64,000 bases of DNA from an uncultured Lachnospiraceae bacterium (GTDB lineage Bacteria; Bacillota; Clostridia; Lachnospirales; Lachnospiraceae): positions 25,763 through 89,762 of the forward strand of contig CAMWTP010000013.1 of the NCBI GenBank assembly GCA_947177165.1, read 5' to 3'. Under the pieces are notes generated by a model that was not told the DNA's origin, made no database searches, and was given only the letters and a program-made list of their open reading frames with translations. Numbering within the stretch: position 1 is the first letter of the stretch; each line of letters begins with the position of its first letter. Of this stretch, positions 34,420 to 44,658 are shown piece by piece. Both the position numbers and the translations under genes were made by a program.

Positions 34420-35622
34420 TTATCTCCTTAAGAAACTTGGTATGTTCAAGGTCTGCTCCTTCACATTGCTTCTCAGGTCTGCAGGAGGTTTGACCCCGTT
34501 GTTCGGTCTGGGCTGGGCTCCCGGCTGCGGTACCTGTCCATTTTGCGGCATCGGATTTGCTCCCGCCGGTGCCTGCGGTCTGGGTCTGACTGGCGCGTTG
34601 GGCACGTTGTTAGGACGCACCGAGAAATTGCTGTTAATCCTGCCCATATTGTTAATCGGCATATTGGGCGCTGACTCCACGATACCTGTCGCAATAACGG
34701 TGACAGTACAGGAGTCCGCCATATCCTCATTGTACATCGCGCCAAAGATAACATTGATATCCTCACCTGCAAGCTCCTGCACATAGCTCGCGGCATCATT
34801 CGCGTCAAAGATAGAAATATCACCCGAAATATTGAGAATGACATCGGTCGCTCCGCTGAGGGTTGTCTCGAGAAGCGGCGACTCAACAGCCATCTTGATC
34901 GCTTCCGCCGCCTTGTCCTCGCCTTTTCCATACCCGATACCGATATGTGCGATCCCTTTCTCCTTCATGACGGTCTGCACATCCGCAAAGTCAAGGTTAA
35001 TGACGGAGGGCACATTGATCAGATCCGTGATGCCCTGCACCGACTGCTGAAGCACCTCGTCAGCTTTCTTCAAAGCATCCGGCATGGTTGTCCGCCTGTC
35101 GACAATCTCAAGCAGCTTGTCATTCGGAATGACAATCAGCGTGTCCACATGCTCCTTCAGCTTTTCAATCCCGGTCAGCGCGTTCGTCATACGGGTGCGC
35201 GCCTCGAATTTGAACGGTTTGGTGACAACACCGACAGTGAGAATCCCCATCTCCTTGGCGATCGCCGCCACAATCGGTGCTGCGCCAGTACCAGTACCGC
35301 CGCCCATTCCGCAGGTGACAAACACCATATCAGCACCTTTCAGCGATTCCTTTATATCCTCCGAGCTCTCCTCCGCTGCCTTCTCTCCCACCTCGGGCTT
35401 CGCACCTGCGCCAAGTCCCTTTGTCAGTTTCTCACCGATCTGCAAAAGCTTCGGAGCCTTGCAGAGCTGCAGAGCCTGCTTATCTGTATTGACACCTATA
35501 AATTCAACACCTGTAATCGTCTCATCTATCATTCGGTTGACGGCATTGTTGCCTGCGCCGCCTACACCTACTACTATGATCCTTGCCGCTGCATCTGTTT
35601 CGTTTGATCTAATCTCGAGCAA
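34420..35622 (-). CDS. ftsZ: Cell division protein FtsZ
   Basis: Tubulin-like GTPase forming the Z-ring. Features: N-terminal [15 protein letters not shown], the tubulin signature [10 protein letters not shown] near 108-117, the T7 loop region NLDFADV, a Pro/Asn/Gln-rich linker from about 318 and the conserved C-terminal tail LNIPSFLRR that binds partners. I place the start at TTG 35622 (M)LEIRSNE, with AAGGAGG exactly eight bases upstream; the in-frame ATG at 35640 overlaps this site and has only a weak one of its own. About 400 residues. It has its own promoter and terminator at the end of the dcw cluster. Confidence 0.97.
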   Translation of the reverse strand: MLEIRSNETDAAARIIVVGVGGAGNNAVNRMIDETITGVEFIGVNTDKQALQLCKAPKLLQIGEKLTKGLGAGAKPEVGEKAAEESSEDIKESLKGADMVFVTCGMGGGTGTGAAPIVAAIAKEMGILTVGVVTKPFKFEARTRMTNALTGIEKLKEHVDTLIVIPNDKLLEIVDRRTTMPDALKKADEVLQQSVQGITDLINVPSVINLDFADVQTVMKEKGIAHIGIGYGKGEDKAAEAIKMAVESPLLETTLSGATDVILNISGDISIFDANDAASYVQELAGEDINVIFGAMYNEDMADSCTVTVIATGIVESAPNMPINNMGRINSNFSVRPNNVPNAPVRPRPQAPAGANPMPQNGQVPQPGAQPRPNNGVKPPADLRSNVKEQTLNIPSFLRR

Positions 35623-35666
35623 GTTTCCTTCCTCCTTCATAATTCCTATTAAATGCCATCTAATTT

Positions 35667-35695
35667 ATCATATAATTTTTTTAGCAATTAATCAA
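35667..35695 (-). promoter_or_regulatory. Putative sigma-A promoter for ftsZ
   Basis: Minus strand TTGATT (35695-35690), 17-bp spacer, TATGAT (35672-35667), in the 112-bp AT-rich gap between ftsQ and ftsZ. It would allow ftsZ to be expressed apart from the rest of the cluster. Confidence 0.6.
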
Positions 35696-35734
35696 CCTAT
35701 TTTTTACTTTTCTTTTTTAATTTATTGTGAACCC

Positions 35735-36490
35735 CTATTTTCCCCTTTCAAAAGAGACGCTTTTCCGGTCTGCCGTATAGTTTTGCAAATCAAGTGTTCC
35801 TCTCTCCCCCTCCAGAGACGGCAAAATCTGCGGAAGCTGCATCAGCTTCTCGTCAAGATTATCCAAAGCGCCGATATTGACCTTCACACTGCCGTAACCC
35901 AGCATGACATTGTAGCTGCTGTCAAACTGAATCTTGTCACATAAGACATTGTATTTGTTGAGGAGCTTCGTGATTGTCAGGATATTCTGAAATACCTTGT
36001 CATTTTCCACCGGAAGCTTTTCGTGAAGCACGATGTGATCAAAGTTAAGTCCTGTCACCTGAGGAATCCCTTTCGTCGTAACCTTTGAGGTCTCCACCAC
36101 GACGCCCTCATTGTCAAAATACATATATCGTCCGAGATATTGCACATATCCGGCCAGTGCTTTCTCATACACGGTAATTCGTATGGTGTCATTTGACTGA
36201 ACCATGACATCCATCGTCTCCACAAACGGAATCCCCTCTATCCCTTTATTTTTGTATTTCAGGGACAGATAGAGGGAATTGTCGCCCAGATATCCCGTCA
36301 TGACCATCGCCTTGATCTCATCCGCGGAATAATGCTTATTGCCGTCGACCTGAACCGTTTTGACCGCAAAGTGCGTCAGCACAAAATACAAAGCCACCAG
36401 GAGTACATTGATGATGCCCAATGAAATAATAATTCGTACCTTAACCCTTATATCCGGCATTTTTGTTATGATATCATCCTCTTTACCCAT
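35735..36490 (-). CDS. ftsQ: Cell division protein FtsQ/DivIB
   Basis: Single-pass division protein: short cytoplasmic start, helix at about 20-42, then a POTRA domain beginning FAVKTVQVDGNKHYSADEIK and a beta domain (TIRITVYEKALAGYVQYLG), 251 residues in all. FtsQ/DivIB links early and late divisome proteins with FtsL and FtsB/DivIC. It follows murA by 26 bp, the normal dcw position just before ftsA/ftsZ; no ftsA is present, as is usual in this group. Sequence is divergent, so assignment rests on topology, POTRA features and context. Confidence 0.9.
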   Translation of the reverse strand: MGKEDDIITKMPDIRVKVRIIISLGIINVLLVALYFVLTHFAVKTVQVDGNKHYSADEIKAMVMTGYLGDNSLYLSLKYKNKGIEGIPFVETMDVMVQSNDTIRITVYEKALAGYVQYLGRYMYFDNEGVVVETSKVTTKGIPQVTGLNFDHIVLHEKLPVENDKVFQNILTITKLLNKYNVLCDKIQFDSSYNVMLGYGSVKVNIGALDNLDEKLMQLPQILPSLEGERGTLDLQNYTADRKSVSFERGK

Positions 36491-36516
36491 GACTTTTTCC
36501 TCATATCTGTAATCGC

Positions 36517-37830
36517 TCAGCCAACATAGCTGATCCGCGCCCCAAGTTCTGTGAAATCTCCCACAATGTCCTGATACCCTCTTCTAATATAACCCGAATC
36601 CGCCACAGTTGTGATACCTGCCGCGCACAGACCTGCTATGACAAGCGCCGCACCACCGCGCAGTTCCCTCGCTATGACCGTCCGCCCCTCCAGCTCCCTG
36701 CCTCCTGTCACAATCGCGGTATCTCCCTCAATTGAAATCTCTGCCCCCATCCGCTGCAGCTCCTCCACAATGCGAAACCGGCTCGAAAAAATCTTTTCCC
36801 TGATGGCAAGTCTCCCTCTCGCCATACATGCCGCCACAAGAAGCGGTGACTGCAGATCCGTCGGGAAGTCCGGGTATATATCCGTTTCTATGTATGGAAC
36901 ATTTACAATCCTGGCACGGTCACATGCGCTGATCGTCATCTCATTCCGATCCGCATCCACAGCAATCGCCGCCCCCATCGTTTTTATCGTATCACAGATG
37001 CAGTCCAGCTGTCTTATGGGAACATTTTCCAGCGTGACCTCGCCTCCCGCTGCCAATGCTGCGAAGAGGTAGGTTCCCGCAACAATCCTGTCTGATATAA
37101 TATCATACGTGACACCGTGAAGTCTTGACAGCTCTACCCCCTGTATCACAATCCTGCCTGTCTTCAGCAGTGTTCCGGAATAATCTATCCTGGCACCTGC
37201 CATATTCAGGAATTTACACAATTCAATAATCTCAGGCTCTTTTGCCGCATTCTTGATAACTGTTGTCCCCTGTGCTGTCACCGCCGCCAGGATCGCATTC
37301 TGTGTCGCCCCCACACTCGAAAACGGGAAATCAATGACTGCCCCTCTCAGTTCATCAGCATATGCATGGATATGATTTCCTTCGATCCAGATCTGCGCCC
37401 CGAGCTTTTCCAGTCCATACAGGTGCAGGTCGATCGGCCTCTCACCGATGACACATCCGCCCGGATAGTTGACATAGACTTCCCCAAGACGCCCAAGCAT
37501 CGCTCCCATCATGATGACAGACGAGCGCATGGCAGAGACATATTTTTCCGGCAGCCTTTGCTCCCGCACACTGCGTGTGTCGATCCCGACCGTCTCTGTG
37601 TCAGGAAACGCGGTATTTACTGTCGCTCCGGTACTTTTCAAAAGACTGCACATACATTCGATATCCGTGATATCCGGACACCCCCGCAGCACGCATTTTC
37701 CCGGTATCAGCATGCACGCTGCCAGGATCGGAAGTGCTGCATTTTTCGATCCCTGTATCCGTATCCTGCCTTCCAGCGGCCTTTTTCCCTCCATTCTTAT
37801 AGACTCATTGTTTCTGCCAAAAAGGGCCAT
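36517..37830 (-). CDS. murA: UDP-N-acetylglucosamine 1-carboxyvinyltransferase
   Basis: First committed step of peptidoglycan synthesis: transfers enolpyruvyl from PEP to UDP-GlcNAc. The chain has the N-terminal RIQGSKNAALPILAACML and the catalytic-loop cysteine in YPGGCVIGERP (Cys126 from the ATG at 37830), so it should be fosfomycin-sensitive in principle. About 437 residues, the normal length. The start is unsettled: ATG 37830 (MALFGRNN) has a GGTG-type site, while GTG 37842 has none. It lies between ftsW and ftsQ, a position where some clusters have murG or murB. Confidence 0.95.
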   Translation of the reverse strand: MALFGRNNESIRMEGKRPLEGRIRIQGSKNAALPILAACMLIPGKCVLRGCPDITDIECMCSLLKSTGATVNTAFPDTETVGIDTRSVREQRLPEKYVSAMRSSVIMMGAMLGRLGEVYVNYPGGCVIGERPIDLHLYGLEKLGAQIWIEGNHIHAYADELRGAVIDFPFSSVGATQNAILAAVTAQGTTVIKNAAKEPEIIELCKFLNMAGARIDYSGTLLKTGRIVIQGVELSRLHGVTYDIISDRIVAGTYLFAALAAGGEVTLENVPIRQLDCICDTIKTMGAAIAVDADRNEMTISACDRARIVNVPYIETDIYPDFPTDLQSPLLVAACMARGRLAIREKIFSSRFRIVEELQRMGAEISIEGDTAIVTGGRELEGRTVIARELRGGAALVIAGLCAAGITTVADSGYIRRGYQDIVGDFTELGARISYVG

Positions 37831-37887
37831 AGATTTCACCACATAATCATATCAATCATAATATTATATGCGTGAACAGATAAAAAA

Positions 37888-39054
37888 TTACCGGCAATTT
37901 TTACTTACATTCAGCACAATCCCAATCTCCGCCAGCAAAAACAGCGTCGAAGTACCGCCATAGCTGATGAAGGGCAGCGTGATGCCCGTATTGGGAATCG
38001 TGTTGGTCACAACAGCAATGTTCAGAATAACCTGTATCGCGTAATGCGCCATGACGCCCACCACAAGCAGCGAGCCAAACCGGTCCACTGTCTTGTTGGC
38101 AATGACCATGCAGCTCCAGATCAATACGACAAAAAGTAAGATAATCGCCACTGCACCGAACAATCCAAGCTCCTCGCATATGATAGAGAAAATCATGTCA
38201 TTCTGTGCCTCCGGGAGGAATTTTCTCTTCTGCATACTCTGTCCCAGACCTTTTCCCCAGATACCACCGGAGCCGATCGCATATAACGCCTGTAATGTCT
38301 GAAACGCCTTATCTGTACTGTAGGCTTCCGGATGAAGCCATGCCACGACGCGTCCCATACGGAAACTTCCGCTTGTCACATCAATGGTGGACGCGTACGC
38401 CACCAGCGCCACCACTGCCGCGACGACTGTCACGCCAGCCGCCACAAACCACTTGTAATCCGGCACTGCCACAAAGATCATCGCAACCGCAATGCCCATG
38501 ATGATGATTGCCGAGCTCAGGTTACTGGTCAGCACATATACGAGCCCCGCGATGATCGTGGGCGGTACAAATACGATTGCAAGGCCTTTGGGTGTCCGCA
38601 CGACATTTTTCCCCAGACTCTCCAGTCGCTGTATAATACTCGCCAGATAAATAATCACACCGATCTTGGCAACCTCCGCCGGCTGGAATGTGATGATTTG
38701 CAGATCGATCCACCGGCTCGCGCCATTTCGCGTGATTCCCAGCGGCGTTTTGACCAGCATGATCAGCACAGCGGACACGATTATCGCGATTACATCCATT
38801 TTCTGCAGTTCTTTATAAGGAAATTTAATCATGATAAATAAACCGACAAAGCCAAGCGCAGTCGACTGCGCCTGTTTTTTCAAATAGAAGGCTGAATCAT
38901 TGTAATCGATCCCCGCTTCGTAGGAGCTTGCGGAGTAAATCATCAAAAGCCCAAAACCTACCAAAAACAGCACTACCGTCAACAACACATAATCCATGTT
39001 GTGTTTGCTGCTCCGAAATTTTATCGGTTGTTTTGCTGCGAGTTGTCTTGCCAC
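37888..39054 (-). CDS. ftsW: SEDS-family septal peptidoglycan polymerase FtsW
   Basis: Ten-helix SEDS protein of 388 residues that polymerises lipid II at the septum with a class B PBP. Family features: YSASSYEA after the first helix, GASRWIDLQIITFQPAEVAKI (in two pieces here), the extracellular loop with GKGLGQSMQKRKFLPEAQNDMIFS, where the conserved catalytic Asp of the polymerase is expected in the PEAQNDMIF segment, and the C-terminal PNTGITLPFISYGGTSTLFLL. It could be either FtsW or a SpoVE-type paralogue; position next to murD in the dcw cluster favours the division role, though the nearby spore genes keep SpoVE open. Confidence 0.92.
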   Translation of the reverse strand: MARQLAAKQPIKFRSSKHNMDYVLLTVVLFLVGFGLLMIYSASSYEAGIDYNDSAFYLKKQAQSTALGFVGLFIMIKFPYKELQKMDVIAIIVSAVLIMLVKTPLGITRNGASRWIDLQIITFQPAEVAKIGVIIYLASIIQRLESLGKNVVRTPKGLAIVFVPPTIIAGLVYVLTSNLSSAIIIMGIAVAMIFVAVPDYKWFVAAGVTVVAAVVALVAYASTIDVTSGSFRMGRVVAWLHPEAYSTDKAFQTLQALYAIGSGGIWGKGLGQSMQKRKFLPEAQNDMIFSIICEELGLFGAVAIILLFVVLIWSCMVIANKTVDRFGSLLVVGVMAHYAIQVILNIAVVTNTIPNTGITLPFISYGGTSTLFLLAEIGIVLNVSKNCR

Positions 39055-39058
39055 AATA

Positions 39059-40444
39059 TCACTCCTCCAGTTTCTTTACATAATCCTTGAATTGACAACC
39101 CCGTACCTCATAATTTGGAAACATTCCCCAGCTTGCACATGCAGGGGATAAGAGCACCGCATCCCCATGCCTGCTCTCGCGGACACACGCGTCGAGCGCC
39201 GCCTCAAAAGTCTCTTCAAACAAAATATTTTCTCTGGGAAAACCGCACTCTACCGCACACTCTGCAATTTTGTCCCGCGTCTGTCCGATCAGTACGAGTT
39301 TCTTTACCTTCCCGTCAAAGCTGTGAATCCAGTCATCATAGGTGCTTCCCTTGTCATATCCTCCGCCAATCAATACAGTCGGCCGGTCCATCGCCTTAAT
39401 CCCCTGTATCGCAGCGTCTGTGTTGGTCGCCTTGGAGTCATTGTAATACATGACACCCTTCCTGGTCGCCACATACTCAATCCTGTGCTCCACAGCCACA
39501 AAACGCCTGATGGTGGCAAGGATATTTTTCATCGGCACACCTGCACTCATGCTGATTCCGATTGCCGCCATGACGTTCTCTACATTGCACATTCCGACAA
39601 GGTTCATATCTGTCTTCACGTTCAGAAGGCGCTGCGACACGCCATCTGAGGCAAGCCAGATCTCTTCACCTTCGCAATAAAGACCGTTTTCCAGTCTCTG
39701 TCCCGATGAAAAATACACCACCCTGGCCGGACACCTGTCACCAAACGCTCTCGTATAATCATTCTCGTAATTGAGGATGCAGAAGTCATCCTTCGTCTGA
39801 TTCCTCGTCACCGCTTCCTTTGCCGCCACATAGTTCTCCATCGTGTGATGGCGGTTTAGATGATCGGGTGTTATATTCAATATCGCCGACACCTGCGGAT
39901 GAAACTCCTCGATTGTCTCCAACTGGAAGCTCGAGATCTCTGCGACGGACACTGTATCCCCGCGCATAAGCGGAGCGGCATCCGTGTATGGATTTCCGAT
40001 ATTTCCGACGATGTACACACTCTCATAATACTCCTGCATAATCTGTCCCACGAGCGATGTCGTCGTCGTCTTGCCGTTCGTACCGGTGATTGCAAGCACT
40101 CTGCCCTTCGCGAAATGGTATGCCAGCTCAACCTCGCCCCATATATGAATCCCCTGCTCTCTCATGTACACCACGAAATCCGCATCAACCGGCACGCCCG
40201 GGCTCAGCACAGCAAGCTCAATACCCTCTGTTATTTCTTTTGGAAACACGCCAACATGGATGACCGCCGCCGTTTCATGTCCAAGTTTCTCCCGGAGCGA
40301 CGCCTTCACTGCCTCCGTGTCCGTCTTTTCATTCCCATCATATATGACGGGCAGCGCGCCGTTCTTTTCGAGCAATACTGCGGAACCAATACCGCTCTTA
40401 CCCGTTCCGACGACGATCACTCTCTGCTCCCTAATATTAATCAT
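39059..40444 (-). CDS. murD: UDP-N-acetylmuramoylalanine--D-glutamate ligase
   Basis: Adds D-Glu to UDP-MurNAc-L-Ala. About 461 residues with the N-terminal nucleotide-sugar motif VIVVGTGKSGIGSA, ATP-binding GTNGKTTTTSLVG near 113-125, central NITPDHLNRH near 190 and a C-terminal domain with SPACASWGMFPNYEVRG. I start it at ATG 40444 (MINIREQRV); an in-frame ATG at 40468 lies only 6 bp from the PBP stop and lacks a binding site. The ribosome binding site for 40444 is poor, so the start is tentative. mraY, normally just upstream, is absent. Confidence 0.95.
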   Translation of the reverse strand: MINIREQRVIVVGTGKSGIGSAVLLEKNGALPVIYDGNEKTDTEAVKASLREKLGHETAAVIHVGVFPKEITEGIELAVLSPGVPVDADFVVYMREQGIHIWGEVELAYHFAKGRVLAITGTNGKTTTTSLVGQIMQEYYESVYIVGNIGNPYTDAAPLMRGDTVSVAEISSFQLETIEEFHPQVSAILNITPDHLNRHHTMENYVAAKEAVTRNQTKDDFCILNYENDYTRAFGDRCPARVVYFSSGQRLENGLYCEGEEIWLASDGVSQRLLNVKTDMNLVGMCNVENVMAAIGISMSAGVPMKNILATIRRFVAVEHRIEYVATRKGVMYYNDSKATNTDAAIQGIKAMDRPTVLIGGGYDKGSTYDDWIHSFDGKVKKLVLIGQTRDKIAECAVECGFPRENILFEETFEAALDACVRESRHGDAVLLSPACASWGMFPNYEVRGCQFKDYVKKLEE

Positions 40445-40473
40445 GACCTTTTCTATACCCTTTCCCATTTCAT

Positions 40474-42261
40474 TTATTGATAACCGATTTCCTCCAAATA
40501 CGGCAGTATATTCTCAAAAAGCTGCCGCACAACCGGAGCCGCAATCTGCCCGCCGTAATAAGTTCCCTGCGGCGTGTCAATAATGGCAAGCGCCATAATT
40601 TTTGGATCATTTGCCGGGGCAAATCCCAGAAAAGATGCGATATATCTGCCGTTTCCCCTCGGAAGCGTCTGACTCGTAGCGGTCTTTCCGCCCACGCGGA
40701 ATCCCTCCACATAGCCATTTCTGCCGCCTCCGTTCTCCACGACCTGCTCCAGCGCGTACCGCAGTTTCTCTGTTGTATCTGCAGACAGAATACCTTCCGA
40801 AACCGGATACACAAACTCATCAACCGATGTGCCGTCGGCACTCACCGCCTTCACACCAAAATGAGGTGTCACCAGATTTCCGCCGTTAATCAGTCCCGCC
40901 ACTGTTGTCATCAGTCTGATCGGTGTGATCTGAAAGGACTGGCCAAAGGACATCGTGGCAAGCTCTACCTCTCCGATCTTGTCTGGCTGATGCACAATCG
41001 TTCCCGCCTCCCCCGGCAGATCAATTCCAGTCTTGCGCTTTAATCCAAACTGCGTAAAATACTCATAATAGCGCTCCACTCCGATCCGAAGTCCGACTGT
41101 GATAAATACCGGATTGCAAGAGTTCATGACTGCATGGGTAAAATCCTCCGCCCCATGGCCTGCGACCTTGTGGCACCGGATCCTGCGATCATCGACAATG
41201 ATAAATCCCGGGCAGGAAAAATTGTCCTCCAGGCGCACAGCTCCACTCTCAAGTCCCGCCGCCGCTGTGATGATCTTAAAGGTAGAACCCGGTTCGTATG
41301 TGTCGTTGATACAGCCGTTTCTCCACATTTTGTTCAGCAAATCCTGCGTGCTTTCCTGCTTTACCTCCGTCTGTCCTTCCTCTGTGCTTTCGCTCTGCAC
41401 CGTCTGTATCTGAAACTCGTCAATCAATGTATATGGATCATTGAGATGAAATTCCGGCACATCCACCATCGCAAGAATCTCACCATTATTGACATTCATG
41501 ACAATGATCGACACACCTGCTGCCTGTTTTGTCTCGTACGCCTGTTTTGCAAGCTGTGTTGCATATCTCTGTATATTCACATCGATACTGATATACAGAT
41601 CTTTTCCCGCCTCCGGTTCCTTCCTTCGCTCTCCCATACCGTCAAGCTCGATTCCCTTGGCGTCCGTCAGTGTCAGGATCTGCCCCTTTTTACCAGTCAG
41701 ATACTTCTCATAGGACACCTCCAGACCAATAATCCCCTGATTATCTCCTCCTGTAAAACCTAGCACCTTAGATGCAAGATCATCATATGGATAATAACGC
41801 TTATAGTCTTCATCCACCTTCACTCCTGCCATGTCATAATTTCGTATCCGATCGCCGGTCTCTTTGTCAACATTGCTCTTGATGCGCTCCCGCGCGCTGT
41901 ATTTTTCCACGCGCTTGCGCACATATTCCTCAGACAGTCCTAACTCCTGGCATAACACATCAATCACTTTCTCGGGATCCTCCAGCTGACTGTGAATGAC
42001 TGATATCGTACAGACCGTCTTATTATCTGCCAGGACAGTCCCCGTCGAATCGATAATCCTGCCCCTTGCAGCCTTGATATCGCGCTCCCTCTCGTGAAGC
42101 TGTGTCGCCAGCTCTGTATAATGCTCTGAGCACAGGATCATCAGATATCCCACACGCACACCCAGCAGCAAGAGCATTGCCACACACAGTACGCACAGCA
42201 CAAAGGTCTTTCGCTTCTGTACAGTCATGTTCCGTCTTCCTGCGCTGTTTTTGATCGCCAT
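40474..42261 (-). CDS. Class B penicillin-binding protein (FtsI/SpoVD-like transpeptidase)
   Basis: 595 residues: cytoplasmic start, one helix at about 20-40, a PBP dimerisation domain (GRIIDSTGTVLADNKTVCTI region) and a transpeptidase domain with active-site STFK at about 323-326, SCN near 379 and a KTA triad (GGKTATSQT) near 522 where most PBPs have KTG. No PASTA domains. It cross-links septal or cortex peptidoglycan with a SEDS partner. GAGGGC precedes the ATG. Tandem with a second class B PBP upstream; which one is FtsI and which SpoVD cannot be decided from sequence alone. Confidence 0.93.
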   Translation of the reverse strand: MAIKNSAGRRNMTVQKRKTFVLCVLCVAMLLLLGVRVGYLMILCSEHYTELATQLHERERDIKAARGRIIDSTGTVLADNKTVCTISVIHSQLEDPEKVIDVLCQELGLSEEYVRKRVEKYSARERIKSNVDKETGDRIRNYDMAGVKVDEDYKRYYPYDDLASKVLGFTGGDNQGIIGLEVSYEKYLTGKKGQILTLTDAKGIELDGMGERRKEPEAGKDLYISIDVNIQRYATQLAKQAYETKQAAGVSIIVMNVNNGEILAMVDVPEFHLNDPYTLIDEFQIQTVQSESTEEGQTEVKQESTQDLLNKMWRNGCINDTYEPGSTFKIITAAAGLESGAVRLEDNFSCPGFIIVDDRRIRCHKVAGHGAEDFTHAVMNSCNPVFITVGLRIGVERYYEYFTQFGLKRKTGIDLPGEAGTIVHQPDKIGEVELATMSFGQSFQITPIRLMTTVAGLINGGNLVTPHFGVKAVSADGTSVDEFVYPVSEGILSADTTEKLRYALEQVVENGGGRNGYVEGFRVGGKTATSQTLPRGNGRYIASFLGFAPANDPKIMALAIIDTPQGTYYGGQIAAPVVRQLFENILPYLEEIGYQ

Positions 42262-42342
42262 CTTTGCCCTCTATCTTCACAAAATTTTATATTGTTATAA
42301 TTTTATGAAACGAAAGAGTTATATATGTTAAAAAGACGACCG

Positions 42343-44628
42343 CTAATCCTGTGCAGGAGTCCCGGAATCTTCGCCAGTGTCACCGTTTTCCGGCACTGGA
42401 AGGTCATCGCTGTCCTCATAACTGTAATCCATCTCCGCCTTCTCTCCTGTTACAGGATCCACCAACTCTCCTGTGTCGGGGTCAACCACATAGAACGGTC
42501 TCCCGCCGCCTTGTCCGCTTTCTTCTGATGGTTCTCCATTTCCATCTTCACCGTTTTCACCATCAGCAGTGTCACCATTCTCACCTTCTGCGTTCTCCTC
42601 ACCGGAAGCAGCTCCCTGCACAATATTTCCAAGAATATTGTCCACTTCCTCCTGCTCTGCGATCGTCATTTCCTCCGTCTTCGCGATATGCAGATACGGA
42701 AGTACTTCCGTCAGAATATTCTTGACAATGCCCGTCGCATACGTCGCGTGGGCCTGTTCTCTCACATTCGGTCTGTCAACCACACAGTAAATCACGATCT
42801 GCGGATCGTCAGCAGGCGCATATCCGATGAACGAGACTACATAATTTGTCTTGTCACGACCCGCCATCTCTGCTGTACCCGTCTTACCGCCAATCGCATA
42901 TCCTGCAGGACGTGCCGACTTTCCGGTTCCCTCTGCAACGGTCGCATAGAGATACTGCCGCATCTGTTCTGATGTCGTTGCTGATATGGTCTGTTTCAGC
43001 ACTCTCGGCTCAATATGCTTGATCGTATCGCCATTCGCGTTCGTAATCTTGCTGACCATATGCGGCTCATAATAATATCCGCCATTTATAATAGAAGAAA
43101 AAGCAGTCGCCATCTCGATCATAGTGACATTGTATCCCTGCCCGAAAGAGGCTGTCGCAAGCTCCGCAGACCTCATTGAGTTCTCATTATAAACCAAAGA
43201 CGCTGTCCTTGCTTCCCCTGCAAGATCTATGTTGGTCTTTAGCCCAATATTAAAGATCTGTTCAAACTGCAGTGTATTTTTCACGCCGATTGCCTCGCCC
43301 ATTTTCATGAACGCCACATTGCACGACATTTCCAGGGAACCGCTTACGTCAAGTGTGCCATGTCCGCCCCTGACATTGCAATTGATCTTGTGACCTCCCA
43401 CCTCAAGAGAACCGCCGCAATCATATGTCTCATTCCCCATAATCCTTCCTGTCTCGATTCCGGTTGCCAGGGTGAGCGCCTTCGCAGTAGATCCCGGCTC
43501 ATAGGTATCCGATATACAGAAGTTTCTCCACAGTGAGTTCAAAGTATCATAGTAAGTCTCGTCCGCCTCCATCTGCGCAATCTGCTCCTCAGTATAGTAG
43601 TTGGACAGATCCTTTGGATTGTTGAGATCAAAATCAGGATAGCTTGCCATCGCCTTGATCTCGCCATTGTTGCAGTCCTGGATAATCACGCCGATATTAT
43701 AGGCTCCAAGCCCCTCCCTTGCCTCATTTAAGTGCTCCTCATTAAACTGTCTGATATATTTCTCACAGATTGCCTGTATATTTGCATCGATGGTACTCAC
43801 AAGCGTGCTTCCATCCACCGCCGCTACCGTCTTGCGCTCCAGTGCGGAGTCATCGTTTAAGTATCCATACTCTCTGCCATTCGTTCCGTTGAGTATATCA
43901 TTGTAATACTCCTCCAGCCCATAAGTACCATTGTTGTCTGTTCCTGTAAAACCGATCACATCACAGGCAAGCGTATTGTTTGGATAGCGTCTGATATACT
44001 CCTCCTCAAACCACACACCGTTAATCAAGCCCATTTTCTTTTCTTTGTCTTTGGAGGACGCTTCGTTATACTCGTTTTTCCGGTCAAGAAACGGACTCAT
44101 CTCGTCGTATGTGATTCTCCTTTTGAGGACATAGTACTGCGAGTTCGGATTATCCTTCACATACTGCCTGAGCTCCGCCTGATTCAGGCCAAAGCACTCG
44201 GCAAGCGCCGTGAGCGTGGGATCCTCATTTTTTTCATCAGAGAGCATGACCTTACAGTCAAGAACGACATTGTACACCTTCTCGCTCGCCGCGAGAATCG
44301 TTCCGTTGGCATCCAGGATACTTCCCCGCTTGAATGGCAGCGTTGTGGAATCATAGCGCTGCTGCGACAAGATCTTTTTCTGGTAATCGTTCTGATTGTC
44401 GCGCGCGAGAACATACAGGCGCCCCCCCAATCCCGTAAAAGCCAGCAGGATGATCAGCATCATCACTGCCAGCTTCATTGATTTTACTTTGTTTAAGCTT
44501 ACTCTCTGTCTTCTTCGTCTTTTCCTGTCGACTCTGGTATTCCGACTGTTCTGCCGGCTATTTCTAACACTGTTTCTGCTTCCATTTCGATTTGTACTCC
44601 GACTGATATCTCTACTTCTTTCCGCCAT
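42343..44628 (-). CDS. Class B penicillin-binding protein with charged terminal extensions
   Basis: 761 residues from ATG 44628 (MAERSRDIS), which has AGGGTGAT upstream. The first 50 residues are a very basic Arg/Ser/Asn-rich cytoplasmic tail, then a helix at about 51-72, a dimerisation domain (RGSILDANGTILAAS) and a transpeptidase domain with STAK at about 378-381, SCN near 433 and KTG near 578. From about 670 to the end is a disordered Glu/Gly/Asp-rich extracellular tail with one VDPDTGELVDPVTGEKAE stretch. It is 81 bp upstream of the second PBP and 30 bp downstream of ftsL, the usual place of ftsI (pbpB). Confidence 0.93.
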   Translation of the reverse strand: MAERSRDISRSTNRNGSRNSVRNSRQNSRNTRVDRKRRRRQRVSLNKVKSMKLAVMMLIILLAFTGLGGRLYVLARDNQNDYQKKILSQQRYDSTTLPFKRGSILDANGTILAASEKVYNVVLDCKVMLSDEKNEDPTLTALAECFGLNQAELRQYVKDNPNSQYYVLKRRITYDEMSPFLDRKNEYNEASSKDKEKKMGLINGVWFEEEYIRRYPNNTLACDVIGFTGTDNNGTYGLEEYYNDILNGTNGREYGYLNDDSALERKTVAAVDGSTLVSTIDANIQAICEKYIRQFNEEHLNEAREGLGAYNIGVIIQDCNNGEIKAMASYPDFDLNNPKDLSNYYTEEQIAQMEADETYYDTLNSLWRNFCISDTYEPGSTAKALTLATGIETGRIMGNETYDCGGSLEVGGHKINCNVRGGHGTLDVSGSLEMSCNVAFMKMGEAIGVKNTLQFEQIFNIGLKTNIDLAGEARTASLVYNENSMRSAELATASFGQGYNVTMIEMATAFSSIINGGYYYEPHMVSKITNANGDTIKHIEPRVLKQTISATTSEQMRQYLYATVAEGTGKSARPAGYAIGGKTGTAEMAGRDKTNYVVSFIGYAPADDPQIVIYCVVDRPNVREQAHATYATGIVKNILTEVLPYLHIAKTEEMTIAEQEEVDNILGNIVQGAASGEENAEGENGDTADGENGEDGNGEPSEESGQGGGRPFYVVDPDTGELVDPVTGEKAEMDYSYEDSDDLPVPENGDTGEDSGTPAQD

Positions 44629-44658
44629 CAAATCACCCTGCACTTATACTAACTCTAA

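Noticed and set aside
40474..42261. KTA motif as a sign of an inactive PBP
   Set aside because: The catalytic STFK and SCN motifs and the rest of the domain are intact, and I recall KTA in related clostridial PBPs, so inactivity is not supported.
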